The notes beneath the pieces are model-generated. The model had not been told where the DNA came from. It did not search any database and was given only the letters and a program-made list of their open reading frames with translations. From NCBI GenBank assembly GCA_003448685.1, contig DLXW01000173.1, positions 1 through 6,356 on the forward strand: a stretch of DNA of 6,356 bases, given 5' to 3'. Shown here piece after piece: positions 1 to 5,916 of this stretch (positions are counted from its first letter, which is position 1; every line of letters starts with the position of its first letter). The DNA comes from Cyanothece sp. UBA12306. GTDB lineage: Bacteria; Cyanobacteriota; Cyanobacteriia; Cyanobacteriales; Microcystaceae. A program made the translations under genes and the position numbers.

Positions 1-68
1 AATTGGTAGACGCGCTAGATTTAGGTTCTAGTGTCTTTGGCGTGAGAGTTCGAGTCTCTCCGTCCGCA
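1..68 (+). tRNA. tRNA-Leu(UAG), 5'-truncated by the window edge
   Basis: The visible part runs from the D-loop to the discriminator base. The anticodon stem CTAGA (15-19) pairs perfectly with TCTAG (27-31) around the 7-nt loop TTTAGGT, giving anticodon UAG (22-24), which reads CUA/CUN leucine codons. A long variable arm (about 32-43) marks a class II tRNA, as expected for Leu. The T-arm is GAGAG (44-48), loop TTCGAGT, CTCTC (56-60). The 3' acceptor strand CGTCCGC (61-67) is followed by discriminator A68. No CCA is encoded, so it must be added after transcription, as is usual in cyanobacteria. About 13 nt of the 5' end (acceptor strand and start of the D-arm) lie outside the window. Six Ts follow directly (69-74) and may help end transcription. 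Confidence 0.94.
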
Positions 69-99
69 TTTTTTAATAAGAAGGGGAAAAGTCAAAAAA

Positions 100-202
100 T
101 TGGCGTTGCATCATTATGGGATGCTGAGGAGAGCTTCGGAGCTTCGGAGAGGGTTTTAAAATTATAAATAATCAAAATCATCCCGCAAATATGCAACTCC
201 AA
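100..202. repeat. Imperfect terminal inverted repeat, MITE-like element
   Basis: The left arm at about 100-125 begins TTGGCGTTGCAT and ends GGGATGCT. The reverse complement of about 177-202 begins TTGGAGTTGCAT and ends GGGATGAT. Over 26 positions, 20 match, including TTGG, GTTGCAT and GGGATG. The enclosed ~50 bp are non-coding and include a tandem octamer GAGCTTCG (131-138, 139-146). A 7-bp direct repeat AAAAAAT sits just outside (94-100 and 201-207) and could be a target-site duplication, but it is low-complexity and its register does not fit both arms exactly. Size, arms and position suggest a small non-autonomous element or dispersed palindrome. I cannot name a parent insertion sequence. 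A large stem-loop in an RNA leader is the alternative. Confidence 0.5.
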
Positions 203-343
203 AAAATCAATGAAAATTGCAAAAAAAAGTTAAATTGTTAATTCCATTGACTACAATTACGACGAAAGTGTTTCTAAAGAAAACCCAAAGATTGGTTAAA
301 GATGTCATAAAGATAGCCACCATTTCGAGAAGGATGACTTACC

Positions 344-377
344 GTTGATAGATAGAGAATTGTATAGCCCTATCAAC
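344..377 (+). promoter_or_regulatory. Hairpin / operator-like inverted repeat abutting the ctaC start
   Basis: GTTGATAG (344-351) and CTATCAAC (370-377) are perfect reverse complements separated by 18 nt. The right arm ends 4 nt before the GTG start codon (382), so it covers the place where a ribosome-binding site would lie; no Shine-Dalgarno sequence is visible there. In RNA it could mask translation initiation. In DNA it could be a binding site for a dimeric regulator. Which of these applies, if either, is inference. Confidence 0.45.
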
Positions 378-381
378 AACA

Positions 382-1344
382 GTGAAGATTCCCAGTAACA
401 TCATCACCCTAATTGTTGGTGTCGTCATTACCCTAATCAGCCTCTGGTATGGTCAAAATCATGGACTAATGCCAGTAGCTGCTTCCTACGATGCCACCCA
501 GGTTGACGGTATTTTCGATTTTATGATGACTATTGCCACCGGCCTCTTTCTTCTAGTAGAAGGGACTTTGGTATTTTGTCTCATCAAATTTCGCCGTCGT
601 CCTGATGACCAAACCGACGGGCCACCAATCGAAGGCAACGTACCGTTAGAAATTTTTTGGACAGCCATTCCCACAATCATTGTTTTTGTCCTTGCCCTCT
701 ATAGCTTTGAAGTTTACAACAATATGGGGGGACTCGATCCAGTTATTTCTCGTGACACCCCTCCGCAACAAATTGCGATGGATGGCACTAATAAAGACAT
801 AGCCTTAGGAATTGGGACTTCTGTGGATGAAACTGGTGGCATTGCCCCCCTAATGGTAGAAGTGCAAGGGATGCAATACGCCTGGATTTTCACCTATCCT
901 GAAACAGGAATTGTGGCAGGAGAACTCCACGTTCCCAAAAATCGGCCGGTACAAATAAAAATCTCCGCCACCGATGTTCTCCATGCCTTTTGGGTTCCTC
1001 AATTGCGTCTAAAACAAGATGCTATTCCTGGACGAGATTCTGTTTTAGCTTTTACTGCCAACCGTGAAGGGGACTATCCCATTGTCTGTGCTGAACTTTG
1101 TGGAGCCTATCACGGGGGTATGAAATCCACTCTCTACGTAGAAGATGAAGAAACCTATGCCCAGTGGGTAGAAGCCAATAAACCCGTTCAAGAAGCCAAT
1201 CTAGGCGAGACAGTGGCTGTGAACCCCAAAAAACTCGATCAGGGGCAATTCCTTAAACCCTACGCCCAAGAAATGGGCATTACAACAGACACTTTAGCCC
1301 AGGTACAAAGTACAACCCATCATTCCCACCTGGATCATTTCTAA
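382..1344 (+). CDS. ctaC: Cytochrome c oxidase subunit II (CuA subunit)
   Basis: Subunit II of the aa3-type terminal oxidase accepts electrons from cytochrome c6 or plastocyanin at its CuA centre and passes them to heme a in subunit I. The 320-aa protein has an N-terminal hydrophobic segment (about 7-23, signal peptide or anchor) and two membrane helices (about 44-69 and 90-110). The soluble cupredoxin domain has the complete CuA ligand set: H201, C236, E238, C240, H244 and M247 (CAELCGAYHGGM). YAW (166-168) supplies the aromatic electron-entry site. The C-terminus is His-rich (TTHHSHLDHF), with no fused cytochrome c domain. The GTG start at 382 is the only plausible one, because an in-frame TAG at 349-351 is followed by no other start codon. 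The N-terminal sequence strongly resembles cyanobacterial CtaC as I remember it. ctaD follows after 28 bp, so the two are almost certainly co-transcribed. Confidence 0.96.
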   Translation: MKIPSNIITLIVGVVITLISLWYGQNHGLMPVAASYDATQVDGIFDFMMTIATGLFLLVEGTLVFCLIKFRRRPDDQTDGPPIEGNVPLEIFWTAIPTIIVFVLALYSFEVYNNMGGLDPVISRDTPPQQIAMDGTNKDIALGIGTSVDETGGIAPLMVEVQGMQYAWIFTYPETGIVAGELHVPKNRPVQIKISATDVLHAFWVPQLRLKQDAIPGRDSVLAFTANREGDYPIVCAELCGAYHGGMKSTLYVEDEETYAQWVEANKPVQEANLGETVAVNPKKLDQGQFLKPYAQEMGITTDTLAQVQSTTHHSHLDHF

Positions 1345-1372
1345 GCCATTGTAAAGCACCATTTAATCTCCT

Positions 1373-3040
1373 ATGACAACAGTAGTCGAATCAAACCATA
1401 CGGTACATCAAGAAAGGAAGTGGACGGATTATTTTACCTTTAGTACCGACCATAAGGTTATTGGTATTCAATACCTGGTAACTTCCTTTGTCTTTTATTT
1501 TGTTGGCGGGGCCTTTGCCGAAGTTATCCGAACCGAACTGGCCACTGCTAACCCCGATTTTGTTAGTCCCGAACTGTATAACCAGTTTATGACTATCCAC
1601 GGAACAATCATGATCTTTTTGTGGATTGTGCCAGCAGGGGCAGCCTTTGCCAATTATCTGATTCCCCTCATGATTGGGGCCGAAGATATGGCTTTCCCTA
1701 CCCTCAATGCGGTAGCCTTTTGGTTAACTCCTCCAGGAGGTATCCTACTCCTGGCCAGCTTTTTTGTTCCTAATGGGGCAGCCCAGTCTGGTTGGACATC
1801 CTATCCTCCTCTGAGCTTAGTTAGTGGGATGTGGGGCGAAGAAATTTGGATTTTAAGCGTTTTATTGGTGGGAACCTCCTCCATTTTGGGGGCGATTAAT
1901 TTTGTGACCACCATCTTTAAAATGCGCATTCCTGATATGGATTTCCACAGTATGCCGTTGTTTTGTTGGGCAATGTTGGCAACTTCAGCCCTCATTTTGC
2001 TCTCCACTCCTGTATTGGCTGCTGCTTTAGTTCTTCTGTCTTTTGATCTGATTGCTGGAACGGCATTCTTTAACCCAACAGGAGGAGGAGATCCGGTTGT
2101 TTACCAGCATATGTTCTGGTTCTATTCCCATCCGGCTGTTTACATCATGATTTTACCCTTCTTTGGTGTGATTTCTGAAGTATTACCAGTTCATGCTCGT
2201 AAACCGATTTTTGGCTATCGGGCGATCGCCTATTCGAGTTTAGCCATCAGTTTCTTAGGTTTAATTGTTTGGGCGCACCATATGTTTACCAGTGGAACTC
2301 CTGGTTGGTTGCGGATCTTCTTTATGGCTGCTACCATGCTGATTGCCGTTCCTACTGGAATTAAAATCTTTAGTTGGTGTGCCACCCTTTGGGGCGGAAA
2401 ATTGAACCTGAATACCGCCATGCTGTTTGGTGTTGGTTTTATTGCCACCTTCGTCATGGGAGGGTTAACAGGGGTCATGTTATCTTCGGTTCCCTTTGAT
2501 ATCCACGTCCACGATACTTACTTTGTGGTGGGACATTTCCATTATGTACTCTTTGGCGGTGCAGCCATGGGACTGTTTGCCGGGTTCTATCATTGGTTCC
2601 CCAAAATGACGGGACGGATGATTAATGAACCTTTGGGTAAAATGCACTTTATCCTCCTATTTATTGGGTTAAATATCACATTTTTACCCATGCACAAACT
2701 AGGGTTAATGGGGATGAATCGTCGTATTGCCCTCTATGACGTGCAGTTTGAACCCATTAATCTGATTTGTACCATTGGGGCTTATATTTTAGCCCTTTCT
2801 AGTTTGCCCTTTGTGATTAATATCTTTTTGAGTTTAAACAAAGGAGAAAAAGCCGCTCGAAACCCTTGGCGAGCTTATACTTTGGAATGGCAAACGGCTT
2901 CTCCTCCCATCATTGAAAACTTTGAAGAAGAACCTGTATTATGGGCAGGTCCTTATGACTACGGTACGGATTCAGAATCCATTGATGAGGAAGAAACCAT
3001 CCAAGATATGTTAGCAGAAGTCGGTTCTCAATCGAAATAA
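1373..3040 (+). CDS. ctaD: Cytochrome c oxidase subunit I (heme a, heme a3-CuB)
   Basis: This is the catalytic membrane subunit: it reduces O2 to water at heme a3-CuB and pumps protons. The 555 aa match the family length, with about 12 hydrophobic helices between about residues 30 and 487. The metal ligands are all present: H76 (heme a, in the HGT motif), H253, H302 and H303 (CuB), H388 (heme a3) and H390 (heme a). Y257, the residue normally cross-linked to the CuB histidine, is kept. K-channel residues T328 and K331 lie in IAVPTGIKIFSW. D105 in GAEDMAFP is the expected D-channel entrance. At the A1 glutamate position the motif is FYSHPAVY (250-257), with no Glu: this is the YS signature of A2-class heme-copper oxidases. 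The C-terminal tail (about 515-555) is hydrophilic and acidic. No Shine-Dalgarno sequence is evident before the ATG. It lies 28 bp after ctaC. Confidence 0.98.
   Translation: MTTVVESNHTVHQERKWTDYFTFSTDHKVIGIQYLVTSFVFYFVGGAFAEVIRTELATANPDFVSPELYNQFMTIHGTIMIFLWIVPAGAAFANYLIPLMIGAEDMAFPTLNAVAFWLTPPGGILLLASFFVPNGAAQSGWTSYPPLSLVSGMWGEEIWILSVLLVGTSSILGAINFVTTIFKMRIPDMDFHSMPLFCWAMLATSALILLSTPVLAAALVLLSFDLIAGTAFFNPTGGGDPVVYQHMFWFYSHPAVYIMILPFFGVISEVLPVHARKPIFGYRAIAYSSLAISFLGLIVWAHHMFTSGTPGWLRIFFMAATMLIAVPTGIKIFSWCATLWGGKLNLNTAMLFGVGFIATFVMGGLTGVMLSSVPFDIHVHDTYFVVGHFHYVLFGGAAMGLFAGFYHWFPKMTGRMINEPLGKMHFILLFIGLNITFLPMHKLGLMGMNRRIALYDVQFEPINLICTIGAYILALSSLPFVINIFLSLNKGEKAARNPWRAYTLEWQTASPPIIENFEEEPVLWAGPYDYGTDSESIDEEETIQDMLAEVGSQSK
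2222..2229. other. HIP1 octamer GCGATCGC
   Basis: GCGATCGC lies inside ctaD, within the ten-base palindrome GGCGATCGCC (2221-2230). HIP1 (highly iterated palindrome) is over-represented in many cyanobacterial genomes and supports that assignment. I saw only this one copy in the window, so it is a weak lineage marker and no regulatory site is implied. Confidence 0.85.
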
Positions 3041-3085
3041 TGCCCCATTGCTACGCTTCAAGGTAAAAGTACATTGATCTAAAAC

Positions 3086-3136
3086 TTCGGCGTGAGACTT
3101 CCAGGGTAACCTATTCAACTGATCACTCACGCCGAA
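3086..3136. repeat. Long inverted repeat in the ctaD-ctaE spacer
   Basis: TTCGGCGTGAG (3086-3096) and CTCACGCCGAA (3126-3136) are perfect 11-bp reverse complements around a 29-nt loop. The arms are GC-rich against an AT-rich background. No T-run follows, so it is not a canonical intrinsic terminator for ctaCD. It could be a dispersed palindromic repeat, an mRNA-stabilising stem after ctaD, or an attenuating structure that lowers ctaE expression relative to ctaCD. The rest of the 235-bp spacer (3041-3275) has no supportable gene. Confidence 0.6.
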
Positions 3137-3257
3137 TTGTGAAGTGCAAAAGGCAAAAATTTAGACACAATTTGTTGCTTTTAACAATGTCCTCCATACC
3201 AATGCGTATTGCTATAGCTCCAATAATTTCCGCAATTATTCAATCTGTCATCATCAT

Positions 3258-3263
3258 TATAAT
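3258..3263 (+). promoter_or_regulatory. Possible -10 box upstream of ctaE
   Basis: A perfect TATAAT lies 12 bp before the ATG at 3276. No convincing -35 hexamer is present at 16-18 bp (the sequence there is ATTATT-like). If used, transcription would begin around 3270, making the 3276 start almost leaderless and giving a start at 3306 a leader of about 36 nt. In AT-rich DNA a chance match is quite possible. Confidence 0.25.
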
Positions 3264-3275
3264 CTCAACATTGTC

Positions 3276-3890
3276 ATGCAAGGATCAGCTATTCAAGAGT
3301 CAGAAATGACTGTTAATCTTCATTCAACAGAAGGCCATCATGGTGGCCATCCTGATCATCGTCTGTTTGGTATTGCCTTATTTCTTATGGCAGAAAGTTC
3401 GATTTTTCTAGGACTATTTGCTGCTTTTCTCATTTACCGAACAGTAATTCCTGTTTGGCCTCCAGAAGGAACTCCAGAGTTAGAATTATTATTACCAGGA
3501 GTCAATACTATCATTCTGGTTTCTAGTAGTTTTGTGATGCACAAAGGCCAGGCCGCCATTAAGAAAAATGATGTTTCTGGCTTAAAATTATGGTTTGGAA
3601 TTACGGCAATTATGGGGATTATTTTCCTCTTTGGCCAAATGTACGAATACTTCCATCTAGAGATGGGATTAACCACTAATTTATTTGCTAGCTGTTTCTA
3701 CGCTTTAACTGGATTTCATGGACTTCATGTTACCTTTGGTCTGTTATTAATCCTAGCGGTTTTATGGCGTTCAAGAAAAGAAGGACATTATACAAGTGAA
3801 TCCTTTTTTGGAGTTGAAGCAGCCGAACTTTATTGGCACTTTGTTGATGTGGTTTGGATTATTCTCTTCATCTTGGTTTATCTGTTGTAA
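3276..3890 (+). CDS. ctaE: Cytochrome c oxidase subunit III
   Basis: Subunit III is a structural membrane subunit that stabilises the catalytic core and its proton uptake. The 204-aa form is the short bacterial/cyanobacterial type, with five membrane helices (about 30-53, 70-90, 103-122, 136-164 and 184-204) and no first two helices of the mitochondrial form. Family signatures include LMAESSIFLGLF with E40, FYALTGFHGLHVTFG (141-155) and YWHFVDVVWI (186-195). The N-terminus is His-rich (about 16-28). Two starts are possible: ATG 3276 (chosen) and ATG 3306 (MTVNLHS..., 194 aa, preceded by a weak AAGAG). I prefer 3276 because an N-terminus of the type MQ.....DHRLFG is what I recall for cyanobacterial CtaE. 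It follows ctaD by 235 bp and ends before a strong terminator. Confidence 0.96.
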   Translation: MQGSAIQESEMTVNLHSTEGHHGGHPDHRLFGIALFLMAESSIFLGLFAAFLIYRTVIPVWPPEGTPELELLLPGVNTIILVSSSFVMHKGQAAIKKNDVSGLKLWFGITAIMGIIFLFGQMYEYFHLEMGLTTNLFASCFYALTGFHGLHVTFGLLLILAVLWRSRKEGHYTSESFFGVEAAELYWHFVDVVWIILFILVYLL

Positions 3891-3914
3891 AGTCTACTAA
3901 ATTTTGCCTTAATT

Positions 3915-3953
3915 AACTGGGTCTTGAGGCTTTCTCAATGACCCAGTTTTTTT
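3915..3953 (+). terminator. Rho-independent terminator after ctaE
   Basis: AACTGGGTC (3915-3923) pairs perfectly with GACCCAGTT (3940-3948). The stem continues as TTGAG (3924-3928) with CTCAA (3934-3938) after a single bulged T at 3939, leaving a 5-nt loop. A run of seven Ts (3947-3953) overlaps and follows the right arm. It lies 25 bp after the ctaE stop and ends the oxidase transcript. Confidence 0.9.
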
Positions 3954-3984
3954 AAAATAAGATTATCCTAATCTCTGATTAGAG

Positions 3985-3995
3985 TGCTATATAAT
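3985..3995 (+). promoter_or_regulatory. Probable -10 region for the Uma2 gene
   Basis: The sequence TGCTATATAAT contains a perfect TATAAT (3990-3995). It can also be read as an extended -10 (TGC then TATATA, 3988-3993). No good -35 box is visible 17 bp upstream, which fits an extended -10 promoter. It lies between the ctaE terminator and the next gene, so that gene is probably transcribed independently of the oxidase genes. The first ATG (4013) would have a leader of only about 10 nt. Confidence 0.45.
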
Positions 3996-4012
3996 ATAAA
4001 TTTAGATAAATA

Positions 4013-4612
4013 ATGGTTAAATCAATTATGACAGTTGCAACAGATCAAAAGACTTATACTTTTGCCGAATATTTAGACCTTGAAGAAACTGCTGATGGTA
4101 AGCATGAATATCAAGATGGAGAAATTGTACCCATGACTGGAGGAACAACGAATCATAATAAAATTTCGCTCAATTTTGCTGCTTATTTAAAGTTTGCTTT
4201 AAAGGGACAGAAATATAATATTTTTATAGGGGATGTTAAGTTATGGATTCCTCATTATCGACAGGGAACTTATCCCGATGTCATGATAATTAATGGAGAA
4301 ACTGTTTACTATGGAACTGGCAAAACTACGGTAACAAATCCTTCATTAATTGTCGAAGTTTTATCAAAATCAACTCAAAATTATGACCAAGGAGATAAGT
4401 TTCGTTATTATCGTTCTATTCCTGAATTTAAAGAATATATTTTAATTGATCAAAATAGATATTATGTGATGCAATATAATAAAACTGACGAACAAAAATG
4501 GTTATTAAGTGAATATGAGGGAGAAAATTCTATTTTATCGTTAGTTTCAGTTGATTTTAAGCTTACCTTTCAGGAGATTTATGAAGGTGTTAATTTTAAT
4601 GAGCAAGAATAG
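4013..4612 (+). CDS. Uma2 family protein (DUF820), PD-(D/E)XK nuclease-like
   Basis: Uma2/DUF820 proteins have a PD-(D/E)XK restriction-endonuclease-like fold and occur in many copies in cyanobacteria; their function is poorly known. The 199-aa length is normal. Signatures in order: an N-terminal TFAEYLDLEE helix (16-25), KHEYQDGEIVPM (30-41, with E32), a predicted core strand ending GDVKLWIP (73-80), TYPDVMII (87-94, with D89), SLIVEVLSKST (111-121, with E115), GDKFRYYRSIPEFKEYILID (127-146, with K129). These match the family's conserved acidic and lysine positions, so the active site looks intact. ATG 4028 (MTVATDQ..., 194 aa) is an equally credible start, since many relatives begin MTVAT; neither has a clear ribosome-binding site. 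The gene is solitary, carries its own -10-like box, converges on tpiA, and looks more AT-rich than the oxidase genes. It is probably accessory. Confidence 0.88.
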   Translation: MVKSIMTVATDQKTYTFAEYLDLEETADGKHEYQDGEIVPMTGGTTNHNKISLNFAAYLKFALKGQKYNIFIGDVKLWIPHYRQGTYPDVMIINGETVYYGTGKTTVTNPSLIVEVLSKSTQNYDQGDKFRYYRSIPEFKEYILIDQNRYYVMQYNKTDEQKWLLSEYEGENSILSLVSVDFKLTFQEIYEGVNFNEQE

Positions 4613-4638
4613 AAGAATGATAAAATCCCAAAAAAAGG

Positions 4639-4671
4639 AAAAAGGAAAAGCAGATTCAGCCTTTCCCTTTT
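4639..4671. terminator. Shared hairpin between convergent Uma2 gene and tpiA
   Basis: AAAAAGGAAAAGC (4639-4651) is largely complementary to GCCTTTCCCTTTT (4659-4671), with one bulge or G-U pair and a 7-nt loop. The left side is A-rich and the right side T-rich on the plus strand, so each direction of transcription yields a hairpin followed by U-rich RNA. This arrangement is typical of a bidirectional terminator between convergent genes. The stem is A-U rich and therefore weaker than the ctaE terminator. Confidence 0.6.
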
Positions 4672-4695
4672 ATTCCTTATTAAACAATGTGAGAA

Positions 4696-5421
4696 TTAAT
4701 GATAATTAACAATGCGAGCAAATCCCACCGGATCTAAACTTGCTCCCCCAACCAAAGCGCCATCAATTTCTGGTTGTGCCATAATCTCATCAATATTATT
4801 AGCTTTGACCGAACCCCCATATTGAATCGTGACTTCTTGATTAGACAATTGCTCTCGAATAACACCAATTACCCGATTAGCTTCAGATGCTTCACAGGTA
4901 TCACCAGTACCAATTGCCCAAATTGGTTCGTAAGCTATTACCAAGTTATTTTGATCTACATCCACTAAACCTCGTTTAATCTGATTAATAATCACAGTTT
5001 CTGTTTCCCCTGCATCCCGTTGAGACTTGGTTTCTCCAACACAGAGGATGGGGGTTAAACCGTGGCTTTGAGCGGCTATAACGCGATAATTGGCTGTTTC
5101 GTCCGTTTCTCCGAAATACTGACGACGCTCACTGTGGCCAACCACCACATACTCTACTCCAAGTTCTGTCAGCATTGGTCCGGAAATTTCTCCGGTATAG
5201 GCTCCATTCTCTTTCCAATGGATGTTTTGCGCTCCTAAACGAATTAATCCACCGTGTAGGCTTTTTGACATGATACCCAAAGCCGTAAAAGGGGCGCACA
5301 GAACTACTTCCCTAGCTTCATTGGCTTCTTCTAAACTCGATTTCAATACGTGCAAAAACTCTAAAGCCTCCGCCTGAGTTTTGTGCATTTTCCAGTTACC
5401 CGCAATGATAATTTTTCCCAC
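4696..5421 (-). CDS. tpiA: Triose-phosphate isomerase
   Basis: TpiA interconverts dihydroxyacetone phosphate and glyceraldehyde 3-phosphate in glycolysis, gluconeogenesis and the Calvin cycle, in the cytosol. The 241-aa protein covers the whole (beta/alpha)8 barrel. Active-site residues are intact: N9 and K11 (AGNWKMHK), H96 (VVVGHSERR), E165 ([11 protein letters not shown]) with the flexible loop 6 at about 166-174. The phosphate-binding strands YGGSVK (201-206) and GALVGGASL (221-229) are also present. The start is GTG at 5421-5419; upstream in frame, TGA at 5439-5437 is reached before any ATG, GTG or TTG, so no longer form is possible. No strong Shine-Dalgarno sequence or promoter is apparent. 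It is alone on the minus strand here, between degraded Rpn sequences upstream and the convergent Uma2 gene downstream. Confidence 0.98.
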   Translation of the reverse strand: MGKIIIAGNWKMHKTQAEALEFLHVLKSSLEEANEAREVVLCAPFTALGIMSKSLHGGLIRLGAQNIHWKENGAYTGEISGPMLTELGVEYVVVGHSERRQYFGETDETANYRVIAAQSHGLTPILCVGETKSQRDAGETETVIINQIKRGLVDVDQNNLVIAYEPIWAIGTGDTCEASEANRVIGVIREQLSNQEVTIQYGGSVKANNIDEIMAQPEIDGALVGGASLDPVGFARIVNYH

Positions 5422-5485
5422 AGTTATTTCTAAAAATCAACTTCAACATTATTTGACAAACTCCTAGTGTAATGCTTTAGGGGCA

Positions 5486-5692
5486 TTAGAGGGAAGAGGT
5501 GGGTAGCATTTCTCTCACTTTCAATTCTATCTTAGATTTTAGCTTAGAAGCTTTTCTAACCTCGGATTTTAGCAGTTCTATTTCCCTTGGTTCCTTCTGT
5601 GCTACTTCTCTTTGCTGTTCTTGATAGACTTTGGTTTATCTGAGATCACTTAAAACTAAATATCTTTTCTATCTCCTGACGATTAATTTTGG
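5486..5692 (-). pseudogene. Decayed C-terminal fragment of a second Rpn-family gene
   Basis: Read on the minus strand from 5692, the DNA encodes INRQEIEKIFSF, almost the same as INRQEIEKMFSL in the neighbouring Rpn gene. It then needs a frameshift to continue as SDLR, an in-frame TAA (5634-5632), then TKVYQEQQREVAQKE. The frame stays open for 48 codons to TAA at 5488-5486. The tail is Lys/Glu-rich and probably helical, and differs from the neighbour's tail. With no N-terminal domain, no start, a frameshift and a stop, this is a relic. It accounts for most of the otherwise empty space between tpiA and the Rpn gene. Whether the 48-codon tail was ever part of a functional gene is uncertain. Confidence 0.72.
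5618..5692 (-). repeat. Direct repeat, copy B (partner 5842-5916)
   Basis: This segment aligns over 75 bp with 5842-5916 on the same strand, at an offset of 224 bp. There are roughly ten substitutions and two compensating single-base indels, and a 26-base identical run around ATTAATCGTCAGGAGATAG. Similarity stops abruptly at both edges. Its outer end overlaps the stop codon of the upstream Rpn reading frame (TAA, 5685-5683), so that stop is read from the repeated sequence in a different frame. Confidence 0.85.
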
Positions 5693-5796
5693 GTGATCTC
5701 TTGGACTTTTTCCAGACTTAAATCCAAAGCTTGAGCAATTTGCTCTAAACTTAACCCTAATGCTAGTAGACGCGGAATGGATTGGATTTTTGCTTC

Positions 5797-5832
5797 CTCC
5801 ATACCTTTCTCCATACCTTTCTCCATGCCTTC
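5797..5832 (-). repeat. Three tandem 12-bp units encoding Gly-Met-Glu-Lys/Glu
   Basis: On the plus strand the unit CTCCATACCTTT occurs at 5797-5808 and 5809-5820, with a variant CTCCATGCCTTC at 5821-5832. In the Rpn reading frame this gives GMEKGMEKGMEE. In-frame G.E.G-type repeats in this linker are a common feature of cyanobacterial Rpn proteins and vary in number, probably by replication slippage. Confidence 0.9.
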
Positions 5833-5841
5833 CTCTAAAGC

Positions 5842-5916
5842 TTCCTGATAGACTTTAGTTTCTCTTAAATCATTCAAGCTAAACATTTTTTCTATCTCCT
5901 GACGATTAATTTTTGG
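5842..5916 (-). repeat. Direct repeat, copy A (partner 5618-5692)
   Basis: This is the in-frame copy of the 75-bp repeat inside the Rpn gene, encoding PKINRQEIEKMFSLNDLRETKVYQE-type sequence. The partner at 5618-5692 is the decayed copy. Confidence 0.85.

Larger units (their letters stand above)
69..381. other. Intergenic region between tRNA-Leu and ctaC
   Basis: This 313-bp stretch has no supportable gene. It holds a T-run after the tRNA (69-74), an imperfect inverted-repeat element (100-202), an A-rich stretch (about 201-235), and the ctaC upstream region. The best -10-like hexamer is TACAAT (252-257), but I see no good -35 box 16-18 bp before it, so the ctaC promoter is not fixed. The last 38 bp contain an 8-bp hairpin stem. 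A 4-codon ATG...TGA (334-348) after AGAAGG is too short and too close to its ribosome-binding-like sequence to call a gene. Confidence 0.7.

Noticed and set aside
37..50. Similarity between the tRNA segment TTTGGCGTGAGAGTT and the palindrome arm at 3086-3100
   Set aside because: The shared core GGCGTGAGA is short and is explained by the tRNA variable and T-arm sequence; there is no sign that one derives from the other.
334..348. Four-codon ATG...TGA upstream of ctaC as a leader peptide
   Set aside because: The AGAAGG directly abuts the ATG, with no usable spacing, and four codons occur readily by chance.
1391..2478. Minus-strand open frames of 68-82 codons inside ctaD
   Set aside because: They are antisense shadows of a highly conserved gene, with no ribosome-binding sites or recognisable domains.
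3086..3136. Intrinsic terminator for ctaCD
   Set aside because: The stem is good, but the loop is 29 nt and no T-run follows the right arm.
4774..4968. 64-codon plus-strand open frame
   Set aside because: It lies wholly inside tpiA on the opposite strand, and its translation has no family resemblance; tpiA has all its active-site residues.
5422..5450. Minus-strand TTGTCA with a 17-bp spacer as the tpiA promoter
   Set aside because: The hexamer at the -10 position (TTTTTA) is a poor match in AT-rich DNA, so I did not annotate it.
5453..5475. TTGACA on the plus strand as a promoter
   Set aside because: No matching -10 box lies at 16-18 bp, and there is no plus-strand gene downstream.
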